64,000 nt of DNA from Diplolepis rosae (GCA_030998225.1 JAPYXD010000744.1:3084849-3148848), one strand, 5' to 3'. Counted from the first letter of the stretch, positions 46,401-60,300 are shown. Numbers and translations are program-made. Notes: a model not told the origin generated them from the sequence alone.

Positions 46401-49400
46401 AACTTTAATTTTGATAGAAAGTTAATGAACACAATGCAAACTATCAATATTATGTCCAATTTGCAAAATCTACTGGTTACAATTTTTCCTGTTTACAGGA
46501 AAACTCCCATCAGAAAGACGATACTGCTGTTACATACGCTATGAAAATGGGTAGAAATTATTGGGAATTTTTGGTTTACGTTGGGATGGCATCTGTTACT
46601 ATTCTTATCTTCACGCTTGGTTATTACTACATTGAGGTCAGTGCTAGACTCAATTTAATCGACCAAGCAATCCGTTAATTATTTTGAAAATTCTGAGTAC
46701 TCATTATGAACTTTGTTCCATAGAATGCAAGACGAGATAGTCAACTCATCGCGAAAATAAACAAATTGGAGAAAGAGTTGATGGTATCAACGAAGGAATG
46801 CGTATTGTTGACTGAAAATTTGACTTCTACGAAAACCAAGGTTGGATTTCCTTCCATTTTCTACTCAAATTAATTCAGGCCACTTTTATTTAATTTAGTT
46901 TAAAATTGATATTTTATTTAGTTAAATTCTATCGAGGATGAATCATTTGGATCTAACGAAATGGTCGCGTCACTTAAAGCCGATTTAGAAGCATCTGAGG
47001 TAAAAATTATTAGGTTTAATGTAAAATTAACTTAATTTATATTATTGGTAGAATTTATGAATTTTACGCTAAGACTAATTCTTATATTTGTTTTATACTT
47101 TTATATAGAATGCAAGACTAGAATTGGAAGATCAAGTTGCGACATTAGAAAAAGAATTAGAATCTGCATCAGAGGCCGGATTAGAGTTGGAAAAAATGTT
47201 GCGTGAATTTCTTTCTTCGAATAACGAAGACAATCCTTTGGCTCAATCCATTGAAGATTTGCAATCTCGCCTTAATAGTCAACAGACTGAAATTGAATCT
47301 TTGAAAAATGCTTTAAATCTAAAAAAACAAGAGGTAACTAGTATTTTTTAAAATTATCATGTTTCTAATTATCTTTATATATATTTTTTTCAATATTTTG
47401 TTTTCTTCTTAATGCAGCATGAATTTGAAAACCTTGAGGTTTGTGCTTTTTCAACTCACTGAAGTATTGTATATTTCCTTTTTTTCTATTTGTTTACATT
47501 TCTTTGGTAAAACAACTACCTTCTATTAGAATTGCTTTTAGTATTTGTTAAAATTTTTTAGAGGCGTGCTATAGCTCGAAAGCTTGGGTCGAGCTGAGCT
47601 CGACTTTTTTTAGGCCGGGCCGGGTCAGACTCGAGAATACGAACTGGTAAAGCCGAAACAAGTCAAGTTCTCGAAATTTTCAAGTACTCGAACAGTTTCG
47701 GGTTCTTGAAAAAGTTTGGGTATCCGGGAATTTTGGATTCTCGAAATGGTCGCATATTTTGATTCAAAATCTCTTCGGGAGTGATTGCTTATGTGAAAAA
47801 CAGTTCATATATGAATTTCAGGCTGTCTAATGTTATGATAAATCCTTCAAAAACTTATTTTAAAATAACTAAAAATTTGTAATACACATTAAAATATTTG
47901 TTCTTAGAAATAAATTGGAGATACCAAAATTTTCGGGTACCCTAACCGCTTTGAGAATCCGAAAGTTTTAGAGAACCCGGAATTTGTCAAGCTTCTGAAA
48001 TTATTTCAAAGTGTTGAAAGGTCGTCTTGGTTCGGTTAAATATCGGGCTTAGAGCTTTTTACACAACCCTAGAATTTTTTTTCTTTTTTTAGAATGAAGG
48101 CCTATCATCAGATCTGTTATTATCTGTGAAAAAGTGTGAAGAATATGAGATGGAAATCATAAGGTTGGGGGAAGAGCTTAAGACTCAAGGGAATATGAAA
48201 ATTTACATGGAACAGACTTTGGAGGACAAAATCCAGAGACTAGAAATGAAAGTAATAGAGGTTAGTGTCCTAGATTTAATTTCGCATTTGCTTTTAATAG
48301 TAAATATTTTAAGCAAGGTAATTTATTCTTTAAGATGGCGGAGGAAAGATCGCAATTAAGAAAAGACCTCAAGGCTAGAGAGATAGAAGTGCAGAACCTC
48401 ATAGAAATTCTTGATCGAGAGAACTCTAATAATGTCGACTTCGATAAACTATATAATGCTATTCAGGCTAAAGCCGAAGCATTGCAACTTGTTGAAGAAC
48501 GTAACGAGCTTCAAATGAAACTGAAAGAAGTGGAAAGTTCTCATCAATTGCTTCAAGGTATATTTAAATATCACAGGATTCTAAGTTTTCCGTACTAATT
48601 AGTTTCTTTTTTATATGAATAAAATTCATTTTAACAGATCACGCAAAGTATGCTAAGGAGGAAGTTGTTCAGTTGACTGAGCAGTGTAGGGCTTTCGAAA
48701 AAGAAAAGAAAGATGCGGAAACTAAACTTGAAGTTTTATCCAACTTCTTCAATGAAAAAGAAGCCCAAAGGCAAAAGTATGGCTTTAACTTTGCATTTAA
48801 ATATTATAGAATTTAGATTGATTTAATTCCTAAAAAATATTTTTATTTCTGTTTAGGGAAGAAGCAGCTTGGTTACAAAAGCAAGGTGAGGTTTCGTCTA
48901 CCGTTGAAAGGATACATACCATGCAGAATGAAATACAAAATTACAAGTGAGACTTTTAAATACATAATAAAATTATATTCTAATACACAATGTTGAATTG
49001 GCAGCTAATTGGAATTAATTTCAGGCAGCAGATAGAAATACTGAAAAGGGAGATAGTGGACCAGGAAAGGGAATACAAAAGTCAAATAGGTGCTCTTGAA
49101 ACAAAGGCGCATGAACACTGGGTGAGAATTAGTCCTTTCCCTATTTCAATTCAATTTACACCACAGCTATATTTTAATTCAATAAAAAAATTACAGGTTG
49201 TGGCTCGACAAAATGAACGAAGGCTAGAAGAATTGAAAGCGGAATCAGGTCAATTACGTAATCGACTCACTCTTGTAGAGAAGAATATGAATGACACTGA
49301 GCCTGATGTTAAACTACATCGTAAGTATTTTTCTATTCCAATGATAGTTTCAAATTTACAATTCAAAATAAACACAGATTTAACACAATTACTCACTTTA

Positions 49401-52400
49401 TCTGTCAAAAATTTTTCTCCTAGAACTTTTTGTTTTAGCAGCAAGGAAAATTGTCATGATCAATTTCCTGTTTAGACTGTAAGATAAGACACTAAATTGA
49501 CAAATTTACACTTACACCTTAATTAATTCTTACAACAGGCTTGGAAGCAAACGGAGAGACTGCCACATCACCGTCTATGTTCCTAGGAGCGGACACTTCT
49601 AGTTCTCCGATAATGTTTAGTAATACCTCAGGTGTTCCGCCTCCACCTTCCTACATGTTTGGACCTTCTTTTCATCCATACTTACCTCCACCACCACCGC
49701 CATCTGGACCTGGAGGAATACCACCTTTTGATGTAGGACAGAGGCCACCACCGTTGGGTGGAAGACTGTCATCACCACCACCATTACCTCTTCAGCCACC
49801 ATTGTCTAGCAGATTTGAAAATGCAGGCTCTCCACCTCCGCTTTCGCCTCCCTTGTCACATCATTACAGACGTCACAGATCACCTCCTCCGCCTTTTAGC
49901 AACGATCGCATTCATCCACCTCCACTACCTCCTCCTTCGTTACTACCAATTCCTCCCATAGGAATTTCACACACGTGGGGGGACGAATCACTGCCACCCT
50001 TAAGACTTCCAAGTTTTCATCCTCATCAACGAGATCAGCGAGCGCGAAATCACAAAGGTTTGTGCCTCTCCTGAAAACAACTACGGGTGAAGACTTGGGC
50101 AACAATTTTTATTTTACAGATGATTTTTTTTTCTCCTCGAGGAAGAGATTCTTATTAGATGGAAGATATAATTTTAATTTATTATTATTTCTTTTTTTAT
50201 CTCCTTATGCATGCAAGGACGCAAACGTTTCTCTAAAGTGAGGCAGTTTTGGAGTACGATGGAGGGAAATAATCCAAAGTAGACATTGAGCCAGGTTGAA
50301 AGAACAGAATCTCATTTTTTATTTTGCTTGACGATTTTTTGTTTTTGTTTTTCTTACGAGCTGATATCTGCCCTTGGCAATAGAAAAATAAAAAATCTTG
50401 AAAGACTTTTTAGAATTGAGCATTTTTTATATTAAAATGTACTATTTTTTAATTTTATTTACACAAGGCTTTATTTTGGAATGATAGAATCGATAAATAA
50501 GTTATTCCAATTAAATCATTGTTTTGGGTGATTCTAAATAATGAATTCAGTTTTTTTTCTTGACACTTTCATTTTGAGATTCTAATAATAAATAATAACA
50601 CCGAAAATTATCTGTGCGCCTTATTAAATTATAAATAAATGAATAAATTGAAATTTCATCGCATAGAAGTAAAAAGGAAAGTAAAACGAAGAGATTAATA
50701 TTATATTAATAATAAATTAATTATTATTTTTATTTATTATTATTATTTATTTATTAATATTATGTTCTTGATTGTACTTTAATTTTTCATATATTTTTTC
50801 TTTAATTTTGCCATTTTTGTACCAAGTACAACCTATGTTTCAATGTAGAAGAAAAATTGTATATCTTTCTTAATAAGTTAACAAAATACTATGAAAATTT
50901 GCCCATTAAATAAGCCTAACAGCTGTAAAAAAATATACTAATGGTTTTGAAGGGATTCAAAACTTTATGTTTCTTGCAATATCTTTTTATAAAGTTGATA
51001 TACTTATTTGACTCAAATAAGGGGTTATTCGAAGTATAATTTTATTCAACTTTGTGTCATCAAGGGGTAATAATTTTCAAATTAATATTATAAAACTTTT
51101 AAAAGCTTAAGAAAATGCTGAAAAGTAAGCGTAAATTCCAAAGATATTTTAAAATGAAATTTACATTTTCAGACATTTCTTAAAGCTCAACTATTTTTTA
51201 TTTATTTTAGCTGAAAATATATTCACTGTTATTAAAAGTTAATTCATTTTTGGCTAAAGATTTATTCAGCTACGATAGTGTTGCATAAAAATCCAATAAA
51301 AAATTCTGAAAAGTAATTTCTTTTTGGGTAAATAAAAAAATTTGGATTTTTTTTCGACTGTTATACCTCAAAAGTTATTTGAAATCGTCAGTTTAATCAT
51401 TTTTTGCATCTTTTCTTAAATATGTTTTGGGTTCCGGTTCAACCACTTAGCAAAAACCTCAGATCCATTTTCATCAACCAGAAATGTTTGGGTTAAGCAA
51501 ACAAAAATTGAATTCATTAGTTAATAGAGGGTGGCCACTGAATCGAGAAAACTGAAAAATTAACATGAATTTTTGTGAACCAGAGAAAACAGAGAAACTA
51601 GGGGAAACTATCATCTGACTGTGATTCTTTTAAGGTTTTTAAATAAATAAGTATTTTAAATGATTCAAAAATAGCTTATATTGAGAAAGTTGATTTAAAG
51701 GTTCTCACATTTTTAAAATTATCTTTCAAAATAATTCAGAATATAAATAATTACCTGAATATTTTCTCAACGTTTTTAGTTCTTTAACTTGTGTACAAGT
51801 TTATTCTCGGCCCCTATACTTTCCATGAACTACAGAACTTATTCAAATTATAATTTTTTCTCCGCGTTATAGCTATTTTAAAGTTCCATATTTAGCTTTA
51901 AGAAGAGGTTGTATGTATAAAACTTGATTCAACTGTAAACATAAACTGAAAAATCAATTGTAGATGCGATACTTAGAAAGAAATATCTGAGGCATTGTAT
52001 TTTTCTGTATTCCAACTTAAGAAAAAGCGGCTAACGCGAAAGAAATGATTTATTCAGCTTCGAGTGAAAATTTTGTATTATTACAACACTTGTGAAAAAT
52101 GGATCCAGCAGTTTCAAGAGGGCAAAGTTGAAGCAAATTTTGGACTAGAATCTGCCAAACTCAAGTAAAACTTGGAAATGCACTCGGAGTGCTCATTCCC
52201 GAGAACAAAAACAGATGCTCTCCAGGTTTAAGAAAAAGGACCTTTTGCACAAAATTGTTACTTTTTATGAAAAGTAGATATTGCACGATATTCCTAAGAA
52301 GGCAGGTTAATGCCCAGCCCTAGACAGCAAAAAATTACCCCAGGAATCATCTCAGATTTGGGCTGAAAAATTCTGCCTAACGCGCTGTATTCTCTAAACT

Positions 52401-53005
52401 CAGCCCCTTCGGATATATTTTAACTTCTACAATACCCCTTAGTTGTGGTAAACTCAGTTCAAGTCACTTGAACAGGTCGAAAGAAACCTTAATCAAAACC
52501 ACTATTATTTTCCCAATCTGGAATCCAACAATTGCTTCATGATGTTAAAAATGTGTTAGTATTGAAGGAGAGTACTCTAAAGACCGAGTTTGTATGAATT
52601 TTTTCCATAAACAAATGTCAAATTTAGTCAAAAAAGGTCGAGAATCAATGTGTACGCCTAATAGTTAATGTAAGCTTTAATTTCAGCAAAAAAAAATTAA
52701 ATAAATGTATTTTGTGTGAATAATAGTCGATAAGGAGATCGAAAAGATAAGAAAGGCACAGTATATACTGATATTGATAAAAAATTTATTATTTTGTTAT
52801 TAATTGGGTGAAACTTGTGGTGACTATGAATCTTTTTATTGATTTAAGTGGTCACTCTGTTCTGTAATAATAATAATAACTTTTGTATATAATAACCTAA
52901 GTAATGAGATTAGAATGACAAAACTTAATGTTTTTTCTTTTTTCAGGTTCCTTACATTCTTCCGGCGAGTCGCTGGATAAGTCACATCATAGTGGAAAAG
53001 TGTAG
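43441..53005 (+). CDS. Tango1: Transport and Golgi organization 1 (Tango1/MIA3), complete
   Basis: Eighteen exons join in phase to 1381 codons plus stop: 43441-43564, 43663-43796, 44178-45855, 46019-46186, 46272-46315, 46499-46636, 46724-46840, 46922-46999, 47109-47333, 47418-47438, 48093-48260, 48335-48557, 48638-48776, 48857-48946, 49025-49121, 49197-49320, 49539-50057 and 52947-53005. Order: signal peptide (residues 1-27), luminal SH3-like domain (about 30-105: LCYDEKC... LDLWGVEIDGKRGYVPKNFI), long acidic luminal region, transmembrane helix (about 735-758: FLVYVGMASVTILIFTLGYY), cytosolic coiled coils (about 763-1190) and a Pro-rich tail (about 1190-1365) that in this family binds Sec23. 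It sits at ER exit sites and helps export collagen and other bulky cargo. Drosophila Tango1 is about 1430 aa. A read-through of exon 17 would end five codons later, a possible short isoform. Confidence 0.95.
47418..47438 (+). other. Tango1: 21-nt microexon of Tango1
   Basis: Encodes HEFENLE between AATGCAG and GTTTGT. The reading frame is kept with or without it, so it may be alternatively spliced within the coiled-coil region. Confidence 0.7.
47565..48065. repeat. Intronic repeat with iterated CTCGAA/GGGT words
   Basis: Within the intron 47439-48092. Iterated, diverged words such as GGATTCTCGAAA, GGGTTCTTGAAA, GGGTATCCGGG and GGGTACCC occur across about 500 bp, and GAGCTGAGCTC occurs near the start. 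It looks like a diverged tandem or transposon-derived repeat; no ORF. Confidence 0.5.
50058..52946 (+). other. Large last intron of Tango1
   Basis: 2.9 kb of AT-rich DNA between the Pro-rich exon and the small final exon. No ORF, no clear mobile element. An A/T-only microsatellite-like tract (TTATTATT words) lies at about 50700-50760. Confidence 0.6.
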
Positions 53006-53496
53006 CTCTTTTCTTTTTTTGTTCATTTTATAAAGAAACATAAAAGTAACAAGTCAAAATTATGTAAAAACATTTTGACGCATGTAAAAAATTCCTTTTG
53101 TAAACTCAAATCAAGATAGAATGTGCCAAGGTTTTAAAAGAATGCAGAGATCTACTGTTTGACTTCAGATGAAATTGTAAATGATTTTGTTATTTAGAAC
53201 TTTCCATTATTAAATGATTTCATGCGAAGCTTCTGTCTTCGTCCAAGATTTCTTTATGTGATTTGTACGGTCTTGTTTTTGTTTTGTTTTGCTAAATAGA
53301 ATGTAAGTGTAATTTTTCACAATTCCTGACAAAAATCTGTTACCATGTTAAATAGTATAGAAAAGTAATGTTTCTATGTATTATATGCATACAAGAAATG
53401 GAAGTGAGACGAAGTATCATAATGTTTTGTTAAAAAGTCAAAATGTATTTGTATGTGAACTGCAAATGCAATTGTTAATATGATTTTAAAAATTGG

Positions 53497-53502
53497 AATA
53501 AA
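53497..53502 (+). terminator. Tango1: Polyadenylation signal of Tango1
   Basis: AATAAA in the context GGAATAAACT, 492 bp after the stop codon, the best hexamer in the 3' region. Confidence 0.6.
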
Positions 53503-53566
53503 CTATAACTTATTATTTAAATTACTCTCATCAAATCTAGTCCAAATATAATTTAAAAATTATAGA

Positions 53567-53572
53567 TTTATT
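53567..53572 (-). terminator. Syx5: Candidate polyadenylation signal of Syx5
   Basis: TTTATT on the plus strand is AATAAA on the minus strand, 310 bp past the Syx5 stop. It lies only about 65 bp from the Tango1 signal on the other strand, so the two 3' ends may meet or overlap. Confidence 0.4.
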
Positions 53573-53882
53573 ATCTTCATTTTTACAAGTTTTTTTTCTT
53601 TTTTTTTACAAGAAAGTATGAGCGGTGTTATTTTTTGAATTCGCTTTTCTGCGCACAAGTGCCCAAGGTTATCGTACAAATCGATCCAGGAAATCGAGTC
53701 GGCAAAATGACGGAATTAAGGAATGCGATACAAATATTACACTATTTATAGCTTAGTTGGCGAAAATCCCATTGAATATGAAATTACTCCTCCAACTAAT
53801 AACAGGTTTTATACATATCTTACAATCTAGCTTCACTATGTAAAGAATGATTATGAACAATTATTGCATTTCCTTTGAGATC

Positions 53883-55925
53883 TTACGCTAAAAATACTAC
53901 AAAGAATATGAAGAAAAATATTAAGACTGCAAATATCTTGATCATCAACCACCGATTGCCAGTAACGGATTGAAAGTATTTTAAAATTTCAGCATGAGCA
54001 CCTTCCACGTTCAATTCTGTGTGCTCTATATTACTGTCTATTCTGTAATCATTATACACAATTAGATTTATATTCAGTGGACCAAACAAGGTTTAAAAAA
54101 TGGAGAGAAATTAACCAACCGTTCTACCATTTCTTCTTGTTCTTTAACCATGTGTGCCAATTGTTGAAAAATACCTCCAAGTTCAACTATTGTGGACTCG
54201 ATGTTTTGCATAGTTTCTGCTCGAGCTTGAACATAGGAATCCTGAAAAATTGTTGAAAATTTTTAAAAAAGAATTAAAAATTATAAAATTATTCAAAATA
54301 TAATTTAGGATACTTACTGTATCATCATAAACATTTCTTTGCATTGAAAGTTGAGCCATTGCTGGTTCAAGATCTATACTAACGGAAGCACTAGAATCTT
54401 GTTCTTGGAGTAACAGGGAACCCTGTTTTCCAGAAACTATACTAGGTGGGAGCATCGTTGAAACGTGACCTTGTGTGAATTGCTCCCGTCTACTTTGTTC
54501 CTCCCTCATTTTCTGAAATCAAGTTTCACATGACTCATTTAGAAATAATGTATTACTTTTAATGCAGTGCTAACTAGATATATTTAAATAGTTACTTCAG
54601 ATCGAACTTCGAGGACATTTTTGAAGGTGGTGGACATGCTTGCTAGCTTTGATTGTAAGTTTACTACAACAGAGGAGGAATGTGAAGCAATGTGGTTTTT
54701 CTGCGATGAGCTAAAAACCTCACGCTGTTTTTTTCCCAAGTCTTGCAGTTTTGCTATTTGCTTATTCAAACTATTTGAGTCCATTTTTATAATGGATGTG
54801 AGTTCTTCAATTTCCCTTTGTCTGTCATCGAATATTGATTTCCGTTTGGCCACTGAAAGTAAAAGAATTCTTGAGTCAAATAATTAATTTATAGTTTTCA
54901 AATGAATTAAATTAAAATATACAGATTAAAAAAAAATTAGAATCGGAAATATCATGAAATGTTACTGTAAAATAGTATTAGGATAAAAATAAGACAGTTA
55001 TTTGATCTACTCACAGTTCTGAACGATCATTGAACAAAGATAAAAACTTTTTTTTTAAAACGAAATTTTTTATTAAATCCTTTTAGCGCCCTTCAAATGT
55101 ACAATTTGTCACGAAATATAGGCTACTTTTTAATTTACTGAGGCAAAAATCAATCATTTCGTTTTAAAAAAATAGTCTCCATCGTTCAATGAACGTTCAG
55201 AGCTGTAAATACGTATCTATTCCAAAGAAACTCAATTAGCATTAAGCATTTAAGCTTTACTTTAACTTAGAAACACTGCAGAAATAGTGTGTTCTAGTTC
55301 GGTCTTTATCTTTACAATGTGCATATTATAGATAATAAACTTTAAATGACTACGTTCTTGTGGGCATTCAGTTCTGAAGTTTCAACAAATTAAATAAATT
55401 TGAAAACTTTTGAACATGATCATTTATACATCGAACAATAAAATTAAATGTAATCTGAATTAAATTCCAGTTTGAATCCAAGGAAAAAGATGAAACTCTG
55501 TAATATGAGCATTATATCGTTAAGATTATAAACAATATGTTAGTAATTAACTCACGCAGAGCGAGTTTTTCGAGTTTGGCGTAAGTGCTCGCGATGTTCT
55601 TGCCGATGTTTTTAGCGATCATCATGAATTCTGAATAGCTTTGAATCTGTTTTGCTTGTCGAGGAGATCTACTAACAGCAGCTTTCGCCACTGTCCTGCT
55701 TTGTATACTTCGGATAGCATTGGCGAATTCATTGGTCCGGTCACGAGCTGTCATTGTGATCGGTGGAAGTGCTCGTTGTTTCAGTAAATCCTCCTCTACT
55801 TTGTCAAAACTGACGGACTTCTCATTATTATAAAAATTCCTGGATTCCAAGGGCTGATTGCCTAGTAGGTTTGTGATTAGGTCATTCCCTATCTCCGAAG
55901 TACCGCGACGTCTACGTGCGGGCAT
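53883..55925 (-). CDS. Syx5: Syntaxin 5, complete
   Basis: Five exons join in phase: 55925-55556, 54852-54596, 54512-54318, 54241-54120 and 54042-53883, giving 367 codons plus stop. Exon 1 starts MPARRRRGTSE and carries the syntaxin-5 N-terminal segment (ITMTARDRTNEFANAIRSIQ, the Sly1-binding type motif region). Exon 2 gives part of the Habc region (FDDRQREIEELTSIIK). The SNARE motif spans exons 4-5 (about residues 276-335), with the zero-layer Gln in MVKEQEEMVER. A C-terminal membrane anchor follows (IFAVLIFFFIFFVVFLA). It is the Q-SNARE for ER-to-Golgi and intra-Golgi fusion. Convergent with Tango1; 877 bp separates the two stop codons. The start ATG at 55925 overlaps an out-of-frame ATG five bases upstream. 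Confidence 0.95.
55014..55205. mobile_element. 192-bp MITE in Syx5 intron 1
   Basis: Ends CAGTTCTGAACGATCATTGA and the inverted TCAATGAACGTTCAGAGCTG, with similarity continuing inward (TTTTTTAAAACGAAAT on both arms). No ORF. No clear target duplication beyond a possible 2-base match, so the superfamily is not assigned. Confidence 0.75.
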
Positions 55926-56300
55926 TGCATCCTCAGCCTGTCACAATCTTTACAATTCCACAAATCAAAATTGATGTCTGCTTATTCAGGCGCATTAATT
56001 TTCCACTCTCATAGATTAAAAATCATTGTTGAGACACGTTCTCATGACAGATCAAACACTTCTTAACTTCTTGAAGTGAAAACTATCGCCGACGTTATCC
56101 CCCCCAACCCAACGCCATGGCCAGGCCGCCAACATTACAAACATGACATGCATCCACGACAGCAAAATTTTAACACGCATGCGTTAAGAAGTAAGGGGAG
56201 GAAACACGGTCGTATAGACCAGCCCCCAGCATCTTAGTTCTTAGCCAGAATGCACGTAATCCGCGAAACGAAAATGTCACAAGAATTGACCGTGGCCGCC
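55926..56300 (-). promoter_or_regulatory. Syx5 upstream region, GC-rich
   Basis: 56085-56310 is much richer in G, C and CpG than the neighbourhood (CCCCCCAACCCAACGCC, GGCCAGGCCGCC) and holds the palindrome CGCATGCG. This fits the promoter of a broadly expressed gene. The transcription start is not located. Confidence 0.5.
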
Positions 56301-57360
56301 ACGGGCGCTGATTATTCATGAGGCCTGAATTCATTTTAATGCATGGGAAAAATGCATAAAAATTAAATTTTTGGGGATAAAAACTACTTGATCATATTTT
56401 TTTTTAAAACACGTTAAACTAGAAACTTTTAAAAATTATTTAAAGCAAATTTTACTGATATAAAGGGTAATATGCATGGAATTTGGGCGAAAATTATCTT
56501 TATAATTCTGGCTGGAAATTGAAATCAAAGTTCTGTTATCTTCGTTTTAACAATAATATTTACATTATGATTATTAAATAAAAATACAATATTTATTTAT
56601 ATTATCAATATTATTGATATTATATCAGTCTTACATATTATAATAGAAAAATTGGCTATTGAAATTCCATCAAAATTGAATTATAATACGGGTATTAATT
56701 ATATCATCTTGATTTTGTTAGAAAAATTAGATTTTATTATAGGACATTTTGTATTTCATATTTTAAAACTTCTCAGTAATTGAAAAAATTACATTTTTAC
56801 AAACAAAACTTTCACATAAGGAATGAACGTACATTTGAAAAAGTAACAAATATAAAGAATTTATAAAATTCCTTTATAAGTATTTGAAAACACTAAGAAC
56901 AAAGATGTTTGTAATAAATAATAATCAACATAATATACTATATTTCATAATAATATAATGGAAATTTAGATCTCACATGCACATAATTTTCGATTCTACG
57001 GAGATCGATCTTTTATACACGATTAATCGCTTGGATTGAATTTTTTTGGTAGGGGATCGATAGCCAGAACTCGAAATTAACAGAAAAAAATTTTGTCAGA
57101 AGAACGCTAATTTCAGAGCGTACTCATATCAGCATGCAATGTAGGAAGACAAGAGTGGTGTATGGTTTCAAAAAAGCGTGAAAGTCGGTAAGGTAGGCAG
57201 GTTTTTAGAAAATAAAGAAACAGATGGCACGATGAATATATTTATTATGAGGTTACTAAAGTCAGCTAAAGTATTCAGCGAAAATATTAATTTGAATGCG
57301 AAGAAGTATTAGTGATGATTTTTCAAAGAGCTCGTCATTGTAAGAAGTAAACCAGGTGAT
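56301..57360. other. AT-rich spacer before the satellite
   Basis: No gene or recognised element; very AT-rich at 56390-56960. Confidence 0.5.
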
Positions 57361-60300
57361 CTCAGTGCTTAAAATACACATTCCTCAGGGAAGTTAAGCT
57401 GAGAACAGATATTTAGGATACCTGGTTTATATTTTAGAGATCCTGTCATTCCGAAAATTATATTTAGTAGCTCAGGTGCTTGAAAAACATCTTCCTCAGG
57501 GAACTTAAGCTGAGAACTGAAAATTAAGATACCTAGTTCAGATTTTAGAGATCCCGTCATTTTGAAAATTATATCTAGTAGCCCAGGTGCATAAAAACCA
57601 ACTTCCTCAGGGAACTTAAGCTGAGAACTAAAATTTATGATACCTAGTACATATTTTAGAGATCTCGTCATTTTAAAAGTTATATTTAGAAGTCCAAGTG
57701 CTTAAAAAACATCTTCCTCACGGTACTTAAGCTGAGAACTGAAAATTAATATACCCAGTACATATTTTAGAGATCTCGTCATTTTAAAAATTATATTTAG
57801 TAGTCCAAGTGCCTAAAATACATCTTCCTGAGGGAACTTAAGCTGAGAACTGAAATTTATGATACCTAGTACATATTTTAGAGATCTTGTCATTTTAAAA
57901 CTTATATTTAGTAGTCCAGGTGCCTAAAATACATCTTCCTCAGGGAACTTAAGCTGAGAACTGAAATTTATGATACCTAGTACATATTTTAGAGATCTCG
58001 TCATTTTAAAAATTATATTTAGTAGTCCAAGTGCCTAAAATACATCTTCCTCAGGGAACTTAAGCTGAGAACTGAAATTTATGATACCTAGTACATATTT
58101 TAGAGATGTCGTCATTTTAAAAATTATATTTAGTAGTCCAGGTGCTTAAAAAACATCTTCCTCACGGAACTTAAGCTGAGAACTGAAATCAAGGATACCT
58201 GCATTATATTTTAGAGATCCCGTCATTTTGAAAATTATATCTAGTAGCCCAGGTGCTTAAAAACCAACTTCCTCAGGGAACTTAAGCTGAGAACTGAAAT
58301 TTATGATACCTAGTACATATTTTAGAGATCTCGTCATTTTAAAAATTATATTTAGTAGTCCAAGTGCCTAAAATACATCTTCCTCAGGGAACTTAAGCTG
58401 AGAACTGAAATTTATGATACCTAGTACATATTTTAGAGATCTCGTCATTTTAAAAATTATATTTAGTAGTCCAAGTGCCTAAAATACATCTTCCTCAGGG
58501 AACTTAAGCTGAGAACTGAAATTTATGATACCTAGTACATATTTTAGAGATGTCGTCATTTTAAAAATTATATTTAGTAGTCCAGGTGCTTAAAAAACAT
58601 CTTCCTCACGGAACTTAAGCTGAGAACTGAAATCAAGGATACCTGCATTATATTTTAGAGATCCCGTCATTTTGAAAATTATATCTAGTAGCCCAGGTGC
58701 TTAAAAACCAACTTCCTCAGGGAACTTAAGCTGAGAACTGAAATTTATGATACCTAGTACATATTTTAGAGATCTCATCATTTTAAAAATTATATTTAGT
58801 AGTCCAAGTGCCTAAAATACATCTTCCTGAGGGAACTTAAGCTGAGAACTGAAATTTATGATACCTAGTACATATTTTAGAGATCTCGTCATTTTAAAAA
58901 TTATATTTAGTAGTCCAAGTGCCTAAAATACATCTTCCTGAGGGAACTTAAGCTGAGAACTGAAATTTGTGATACCTAGTACATATTTTAGAGATGTCGT
59001 CATTTTAAAAATTATATTTAGTAGTCCAGGTGCTTAAAAAATATCTTCCTCAGGGAACTTAAGCTGAGAACTGAAATCAAGGATACCTGGATTATATTAT
59101 AAAGATCCCGTCATTTTCAAAATTATATCTAGTAGTCCAGGTGCTAAAAAACCATCTTCCTCAGGGAACTTAAGCTGAGTACTGAAAATTAAGATACCTA
59201 GTACATATTTTAGAGATCTCGTCATTTTAAAAATTATATTTAGTAGTCCAAGTGCCTAAAATACATCTTCCTCAGGGAACTTAAGCTGAGAACTGAAATT
59301 TATGATACCTAGTACATATTTTAGAGATCTCGTCATTTTGAAAATTATATTTAGTAGTCCAGGTGCTTAAAATACATCTTCCTGAGGGAACTTAAGCTGA
59401 GAACTGAAATTTATGATACCTAGTACATATTTTAGAGATCTTGTCATTTTAAAACTTATATTTAGTAGTCCAGGTGCCTAAAATACATCTTCCTCAGGGA
59501 ACTTAAGCTGAGAACTAAAATTTATGATACCTAGTACATATTTTAGAGATGTCGTCATTTTAAAAATTATATTTAGTAGTCCAGGTGCTTAAAAAACATC
59601 TTCCTCACGGAACTTATGCTGAGAACTGAAATCAAGGATACCTGCATTATATTTTAGAGATCCCGTCATTTTGAAAATTATATCTAGTAGCCCAGGTGCT
59701 TAAAAACCATCTTCCTCAGGGAACTTAAGCTGAGAACTGAAATTTATGATACCTAGTACATATTTTAGAGATCTCGTCATTTTAAAAATTATATTTAGTA
59801 TTCCAAGTGCCTAAAATACATCTTCCTCAGGGAATTTAAGCTGAGAACTAAAATTTATGATACCTAGTACATATTTTAGAGATCTTGTCATTTTAAAACT
59901 TATATTTTGTAGTCCAAGTGTCTAAAATACATCTTCCTGAGGGAACTTAAGCTGAGAACTGAAATTTGTGATACCTAGTACATATTTTAGAGATGTCGTC
60001 ATTTTAAAAATTATATTTAGTAGTCCAGGTGCTTAAAATACATCTTCCTGAGGGAACTTAAGCTGAGAACTGAAATTTATGATACCTAGTACATATTTTA
60101 GAGATCTTGTCATTTTAAAACTTATATTTAGTAGTAGTCCAAGTGCCTAAAATACATCTTCCTGAGGGAACTTAAGCTGAGAACTGAAATTTGTGATACC
60201 TAGTACATATTTTAGAGATGTCGTCATTTTAAAAATTATATTTAGTAGTCCAGGTGCTTAAAAAATATCTTCCTCAGGGAACTTAAGCTGAGAACTGAAA

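Noticed and set aside
49617..49961. Overlapping ORFs on both strands across the Pro-rich exon
   Set aside because: Shadows of the Tango1 Pro-rich coding exon (CCA/CCT-rich).
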